Shown one piece after another: positions 41,530 through 45,090 of a DNA stretch of 45,090 nucleotides. Each line of letters begins with the position of its first letter. Positions within the stretch are counted from its first letter, which is position 1. Both the position numbers and the translations under genes were made by a program. The stretch lies in contig DASXOV010000100.1 in NCBI GenBank assembly GCA_036494005.1, positions 1-45,090 on the forward strand. Reading direction: 5' to 3'. The stretch is from GCA-003244245 sp036494005 (GTDB taxonomy: Bacteria; Actinomycetota; Actinomycetes; Mycobacteriales; Pseudonocardiaceae). Under the pieces are notes generated by a model, which saw only the letters and a list, made by a program, of their open reading frames with translations, was not told the DNA's origin and did not search any database.

Positions 41530-41685
41530 ATGTCGATTCTTGACCTGCAGGCCATGGAAGCACCTCAGGGCGGCAGCCAGGACTGTGGGCATGGAAGCTC
41601 CGCCAGCGGCCACAGCTGCCCCAGCACCCTCAGCGTCACGCTGTGCAACGGCACCTCGGGCCTGAGCGTGTTGATCTGCCACTGA
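41530..41685 (+). CDS. lanA: Class III lanthipeptide precursor peptide, three-ring type
   Basis: 51 residues from ATG, with GAAGGAG (41517-41523) 6 bases upstream. The leader MSILDLQAME carries the ILDLQ motif recognised by class III kinases. The core holds three perfect SxxSxxxC motifs: Ser23/Ser26/Cys30, Ser32/Ser35/Cys39, and Ser43/Ser46/Cys50. SapB and AmfS have two such units. The C-terminus is ...LICH. There is no Lys, Arg or aromatic residue in the whole peptide. Extra Ser/Thr (24, 29, 33, 37, 42), an unpaired Cys19 and Ser16 sit around the rings. The product would be hydrophobic and SapB-like, perhaps a surfactant or morphogen (inference). Confidence 0.93.
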   Translation: MSILDLQAMEAPQGGSQDCGHGSSASGHSCPSTLSVTLCNGTSGLSVLICH

Positions 41686-41713
41686 CAGCCAACGCTGTCT
41701 AGCTGAAGACAAG

Positions 41714-41754
41714 GACGCGGCCCCGGGCGATTGCTGCTCGCCCGGGACCGCGTC
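41714..41754 (+). terminator. Strong hairpin between lanA and the transporter genes
   Basis: GACGCGG-C-CCCGGGCGA (41714-41730) pairs with TCGCCCGGG-A-CCGCGTC (41738-41754): 16 pairs with one C-A mismatch and a 7-base loop, 28 bases after the lanA stop. There is no T-tract. Likely roles are partial termination or 3' stabilisation of the lanA message, giving more precursor than exporter. Confidence 0.7.
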
Positions 41755-41791
41755 TCCAGCGTAGCTCCCCATCCTACCACCAGGAGATCAC

Positions 41792-43441
41792 GTGTCGACC
41801 TTCAGCGAGATCGCGCGGCGAGCAGGCGGCTGGCTGCCGCTGATCGGCGTGACCGCCATGGTCGGCACACTGACGACACTGGCTCTGCCCACTGTGCTCG
41901 GCCACGCCATCGACTCCATCGTGGCCAGTGAAGACAGTGTTCGATGGCTTGCGCTAGCCGTTGGACTGATCGCTCTCGGCATCATCGTCGATCTGGTCAG
42001 TGTGTTCGCTGGCACCGCGTGTGTGGTGGGCACCACGGCGTGGTTGCGCAACCGACTGGTCCGGCATCTGCTTGCGATCGGTCCCGAGGGCTTCCGTAGG
42101 TTCGAGACCGGTGACCTGGTGACCCGGATCTCCGGAAATGCCACCGACGCGGCGCGCGCCGGCCCGAGCTTGGTGACTGTCGGCTCCGCCGTACTGCCCA
42201 CGCTTGGCAGCCTGGTAATGCTGGCGTACATCGACCTCTGGGTCGCGGGCGCTTTCCTCGCCGGAGTCGCACTCGTGGCCTTGGTGTTAAAGACCTTCAC
42301 ACAGCGGACCGCGGCGGTCGTCACCTCGTATCAAAGGACGCAGGGCCGTATCGCCGCCCGGCTTACCGAGTCCCTGGCCGGTGTCCGGACGATCGCCGCC
42401 GCCGGCACTGTCGAACGTGAGGAGCTGCGAGTACTCGAGCAGCTGCCCGATCTGCATGACGAGGGCAGACAGAGCTGGCAGGTGCTATCCACCACGGTCG
42501 CCCAGGCTGCGGTGGTGGGTCCGTTGGTCACGGTCGTGGTGCTCGCTGCGGGCGGGCTCGCCTTGTCTCAAGGGCGGATCAGTCCTGGAGATCTGTTCGC
42601 GGCGGCGCAGTACGCCGCGATCGGTGCCGGGTTAGGGAGTTTGACGGGAAGTTTTGGGGCATTCGCTCGGGCTCGGGCAGGCGTGCACCGCGCGGCGGAA
42701 GTGCTCACCGTAGCGCCGGTCGAACACGGTCGACGCGAGCTGTCCGAAGGCCCCGGGCGCCTGGAGTTCCGCAATGTCACAGCCCGCGCGGGAGACGTCA
42801 CCTTGCTGCACGACATTGACTTGGCGCTGCCTGGGGGAGCCGCGGTGGCCATTGTCGGATGTTCCGGTGCCGGCAAGTCAGTGCTGGCCGCGCTCGCTGC
42901 TCGGCTGCGAGATCCGGACGAGGGCGAGGTGCTGCTCGACGGCGTACCGCTGAGCGACCTCAGTCACCAGGCGTTGCGCACGGCCGTCGGCTGCGCATTC
43001 GAACGTCCGGTGCTGGTTGGTGCGACGGTTGCCGATGTGATCGGAATGGGACTTGAGGCAGGGCAGGTGCAGTCAGCCGCGCGGGCCACCCACGCTCACG
43101 AGTTTGTGAGCCGACTCCCGCTGGGGTACAACACCCCGCTGACGGATGCCCCGATGTCAGGCGGTGAGGCGCAGCGGCTGGGTTTGGCCCGCGCGTGGCA
43201 CGCGCAGCGGCTGCTCGTGCTCGACGACGCGACGTCCAGCCTCGACATGGTGACCGAGATGCAGATCAGCCGTACCTTGACCGGTGATCACGGCGGGCGA
43301 ACCCGCCTCATCGTCACCCACCGGGTGAGCACCGCGGCACGGGCCGATCTCGTGGTGTGGCTGGAGAACGGACGAGTGCGGGCAGTCGGGCCGCATCAAC
43401 GGCTGTGGGACCACCCCGACTTCCGGAAGGTCTTTGGATGA
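41792..43441 (+). CDS. ABC exporter half-transporter (membrane + ATPase), lanthipeptide export
   Basis: 549 residues from GTG with AGGAG (41782-41786) 5 bases upstream. A six-helix exporter membrane domain (about 1-300) is fused to an ATPase domain with Walker A GCSGAGKS (356-363), signature MSGGEAQR and Walker B LLVLDDATSSLD, in which the usual catalytic Glu is Asp. No C39 peptidase domain precedes the membrane part, so it does not cut a double-Gly leader. It pairs with the next two genes as a heterodimer, as RamA/RamB or AmfA/AmfB do in SapB/AmfS clusters. Confidence 0.9.
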   Translation: MSTFSEIARRAGGWLPLIGVTAMVGTLTTLALPTVLGHAIDSIVASEDSVRWLALAVGLIALGIIVDLVSVFAGTACVVGTTAWLRNRLVRHLLAIGPEGFRRFETGDLVTRISGNATDAARAGPSLVTVGSAVLPTLGSLVMLAYIDLWVAGAFLAGVALVALVLKTFTQRTAAVVTSYQRTQGRIAARLTESLAGVRTIAAAGTVEREELRVLEQLPDLHDEGRQSWQVLSTTVAQAAVVGPLVTVVVLAAGGLALSQGRISPGDLFAAAQYAAIGAGLGSLTGSFGAFARARAGVHRAAEVLTVAPVEHGRRELSEGPGRLEFRNVTARAGDVTLLHDIDLALPGGAAVAIVGCSGAGKSVLAALAARLRDPDEGEVLLDGVPLSDLSHQALRTAVGCAFERPVLVGATVADVIGMGLEAGQVQSAARATHAHEFVSRLPLGYNTPLTDAPMSGGEAQRLGLARAWHAQRLLVLDDATSSLDMVTEMQISRTLTGDHGGRTRLIVTHRVSTAARADLVVWLENGRVRAVGPHQRLWDHPDFRKVFG

Positions 43442-44427
43442 AGCGCGAGCTGTGGTTCGGCGTCAGGGCACTGCGCCGGAAGTCATTGTTGGCGCTCGTC
43501 GCCTGGTCGATCCCGGAGGCATTGCCCACCGCATTCTCCGGTCTCGCGGTCGCGCGCGCTGTCGATGACGGCTTCCTGGTAGGTCGGCCGAGTGTGGGAA
43601 TGGCCTGGCTGGCCGGGCTGATGGCGACATCGGTGGTCAGTGCGGCCGGATCCCGAAAGGTGTTCTACTATCTCGGCGATCTGGTCGAGCCGTTCCGAGA
43701 TGATCTCGTCCGCCGAGTGGTGGGTGGCTCACTGCGTAGGGGCGTTGCGGGTCACCCGGATGACGGCGCGCTGGCGCGGCTGACCAGGCAGGTCGAGGTC
43801 GTCCGGGACACCTACGGCGGGCTGCTCGTGGTGATCCGTGGATTTCTTGTCTCAGTGATCGGCGTCGTGGTGGGGCTTTTGTCCATCTCGCCGATCGTCG
43901 TGCTGCTGATCGTGCCACCGTTCCTGTTCGGTTTGGCCTTATTCCTTGCCACGCTCGGGCTGTCCGCCTCCCGGCTACGGGTATCGATACTCGCGGACGA
44001 GCGATTGGCGAGGGCTGCGAGCTTGGTGCTCGCCGGGACCAGAGACGTGGTCGCGAGTGGTGCCGAGAAGCACGCTGCGGCCATGGTGGCCAAGCCGGTC
44101 ACCGAGCAGGCCGATGCCGAGCGGTCGCTCGCCAAAGTCGCGGCGCTGCGTACCCTCTGCTTCTCCGTCGGTGGTTGGCTGCCGCTGCTGATCGTGCTGT
44201 TCGCGGGTCATTGGCTGGTTGGCCAGGGGCTCACCACCGGTATCATCATGGGTGGGCTGACCTATATCTTGTCCGGTCTCCAGCCAGCCTTGCGGACCTT
44301 CATGGCCGGGGTGGGTGGCAGTGGGCTTCGCTTCGTAGTGACGCTAGGCCGTATTCTCGATGCAACCACGTCAACTCCCGCCATACCCGTTGTGCGTACA
44401 CCACCAGCTGAGGCACGGATTACATGA
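43438..44427 (+). CDS. ABC exporter membrane domain protein (second half, membrane part only)
   Basis: 329 residues. About six transmembrane helices of the exporter fold and no ATP-binding motif. Its ATG overlaps the previous stop (ATGA) and its own stop overlaps the next ATG (ATGA). In related class III clusters the second half-transporter is a single membrane-ATPase polypeptide; here it is split, with the ATPase encoded separately. The split has a proper start codon at the overlap, so it looks like a functional gene division rather than a frameshift. Confidence 0.85.
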   Translation: MKRELWFGVRALRRKSLLALVAWSIPEALPTAFSGLAVARAVDDGFLVGRPSVGMAWLAGLMATSVVSAAGSRKVFYYLGDLVEPFRDDLVRRVVGGSLRRGVAGHPDDGALARLTRQVEVVRDTYGGLLVVIRGFLVSVIGVVVGLLSISPIVVLLIVPPFLFGLALFLATLGLSASRLRVSILADERLARAASLVLAGTRDVVASGAEKHAAAMVAKPVTEQADAERSLAKVAALRTLCFSVGGWLPLLIVLFAGHWLVGQGLTTGIIMGGLTYILSGLQPALRTFMAGVGGSGLRFVVTLGRILDATTSTPAIPVVRTPPAEARIT

Positions 44428-45090
44428 CGACCAAAGGCCACGACCTCATCCTGCGGGATGTGACGTTCGCTTACGGGCCACATTCCGATCCGGTGTTGCG
44501 GAGCCTGAACCTGACCGTGCCAGCCGGCGATCACCTGGCTGTGGTCGGGCCGAGTGGCATCGGTAAGTCCACGCTCGCCGGTCTGATCTCCGGGCTGTTG
44601 CGGCCGGACTCCGGCACCGTCGAGATCGACGGCGAGGCCGTCGCCGATCTGCCTACCGCCCGGCTGGCGCGGATGCGGACCTTGATTCCGCAGGAGGCGT
44701 ACGTCTTCGCGAGTACCCTCTGGGACAACCTGACCTACCTGTGCTCCAACGCCACCATCCGGCAAGTGGACTATGCGGTGGCAACTCTCGGCGCGGAACC
44801 GCTGATCGCAAAGCTCGGCGGGGTCGAGGCGGAGCTGGCTCCTTCCGAGCTGTCCGCCGGGGAGCGGCAACTCATCGCTCTGGTGCGTGCCTACCTTTCT
44901 GCCGCACCTCTCGTGGTGCTCGACGAGGCCACCTGTCACGTTGACCCGACCACCGAGCGACGAGCCGAGGATGCCTTCGCCGACCGGCACGGCACGCTGA
45001 TCGTGATTGCGCACCGGATCAGCTCCGCCCTGCGGGCCCGTCGGATCCTGGTACTGGACGGGATCAGTGCGACTGTGGGAGATCACCGAA
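44424..45090 (+). CDS. ABC exporter ATPase subunit, partial (runs off right edge)
   Basis: 222 codons visible from ATG at 44424, open to the end of the window; only the C-terminus is missing. Walker A is GPSGIGKST, the Q-loop is in TLIPQEAYVF, the signature is LSAGERQ, Walker B is LVVLDEAT with an intact catalytic Glu, and the His-loop is IAHRIS. It follows the membrane subunit with an ATGA overlap. It has the intact catalytic Glu lacking in the partner ATPase at 41792-43441, so the heterodimer probably has one full and one degenerate ATP site. Confidence 0.9.
   Translation, partial: MTTKGHDLILRDVTFAYGPHSDPVLRSLNLTVPAGDHLAVVGPSGIGKSTLAGLISGLLRPDSGTVEIDGEAVADLPTARLARMRTLIPQEAYVFASTLWDNLTYLCSNATIRQVDYAVATLGAEPLIAKLGGVEAELAPSELSAGERQLIALVRAYLSAAPLVVLDEATCHVDPTTERRAEDAFADRHGTLIVIAHRISSALRARRILVLDGISATVGDHR

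Noticed and set aside
41792..42700. C39 peptidase-type (double-Gly) exporter
   Set aside because: The protein starts directly with the membrane domain; there is no N-terminal cysteine peptidase domain.
1..45090. CRISPR arrays, tRNA or rRNA genes, insertion sequences
   Set aside because: None seen by eye on either strand; short tRNA genes could still be missed without a covariance search.

Overview
The window is high-GC actinobacterial DNA. The gene order nei-like glycosylase, parA, methyltransferase, dinB, DUF3040, then a near-complete dcw (division and cell wall) cluster and wag31, an ileS preceded by a T-box, and a meso-diaminopimelate-type MurE all fit an actinomycete. Pseudonocardiales is my best guess, made from gene order and protein style and not proven.

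Region 1 (1-4477): DNA maintenance and small genes. A Nei-type glycosylase (cut by the left edge) and a ParA ATPase lie on the minus strand, divergent from a methyltransferase, DNA polymerase IV and a DUF3040 membrane protein.

Region 2 (4385-23282): the dcw cluster, mraZ-rsmH-ftsL-pbpB / murE-murF-mraY-murD-ftsW-murC-ftsQ / ftsZ-pgeF-YggS / sepF-YggT-wag31. Most genes within a block overlap by 4 bases (ATGA/GTGA), so they are translationally coupled. It starts with a promoter overlaid by four GTGG repeats at exact 10-bp steps, a probable MraZ autoregulatory site. Two anomalies coincide: murG is missing between ftsW and murC, and most of ftsW has a strikingly C-poor, G/T-rich base composition.

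Region 3 (23347-32053): a small membrane protein with an HxxxC...CxxC motif, a T-box leader and ileS of the eukaryote-like type, a methyltransferase, a cation/proton antiporter, lspA, rluD and an anchored protein of unknown function.

Region 4 (32062 to right edge): an accessory class III lanthipeptide locus of unusual make-up. On the minus strand are a methyltransferase and an M16 peptidase pair (one catalytic, one lacking the zinc motif). On the plus strand are a TPQ copper amine oxidase, a LanKC synthetase, a 51-residue precursor with three perfect SxxSxxxC ring motifs, and a heterodimeric ABC exporter whose second half is split into separate membrane and ATPase genes. The amine oxidase and lanKC genes each follow a copy of the same ~118-bp upstream element with a TGTGA-type palindrome, so they are probably co-regulated. 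The working model is: LanKC installs three (methyl)lanthionine/labionin rings, the M16 pair trims the leader, the amine oxidase and/or methyltransferase modify the peptide (perhaps its freed N-terminus, since the precursor has no Lys or Arg), and the ABC proteins export it. The amine oxidase link is the most novel part and is inference from shared promoters and adjacency.
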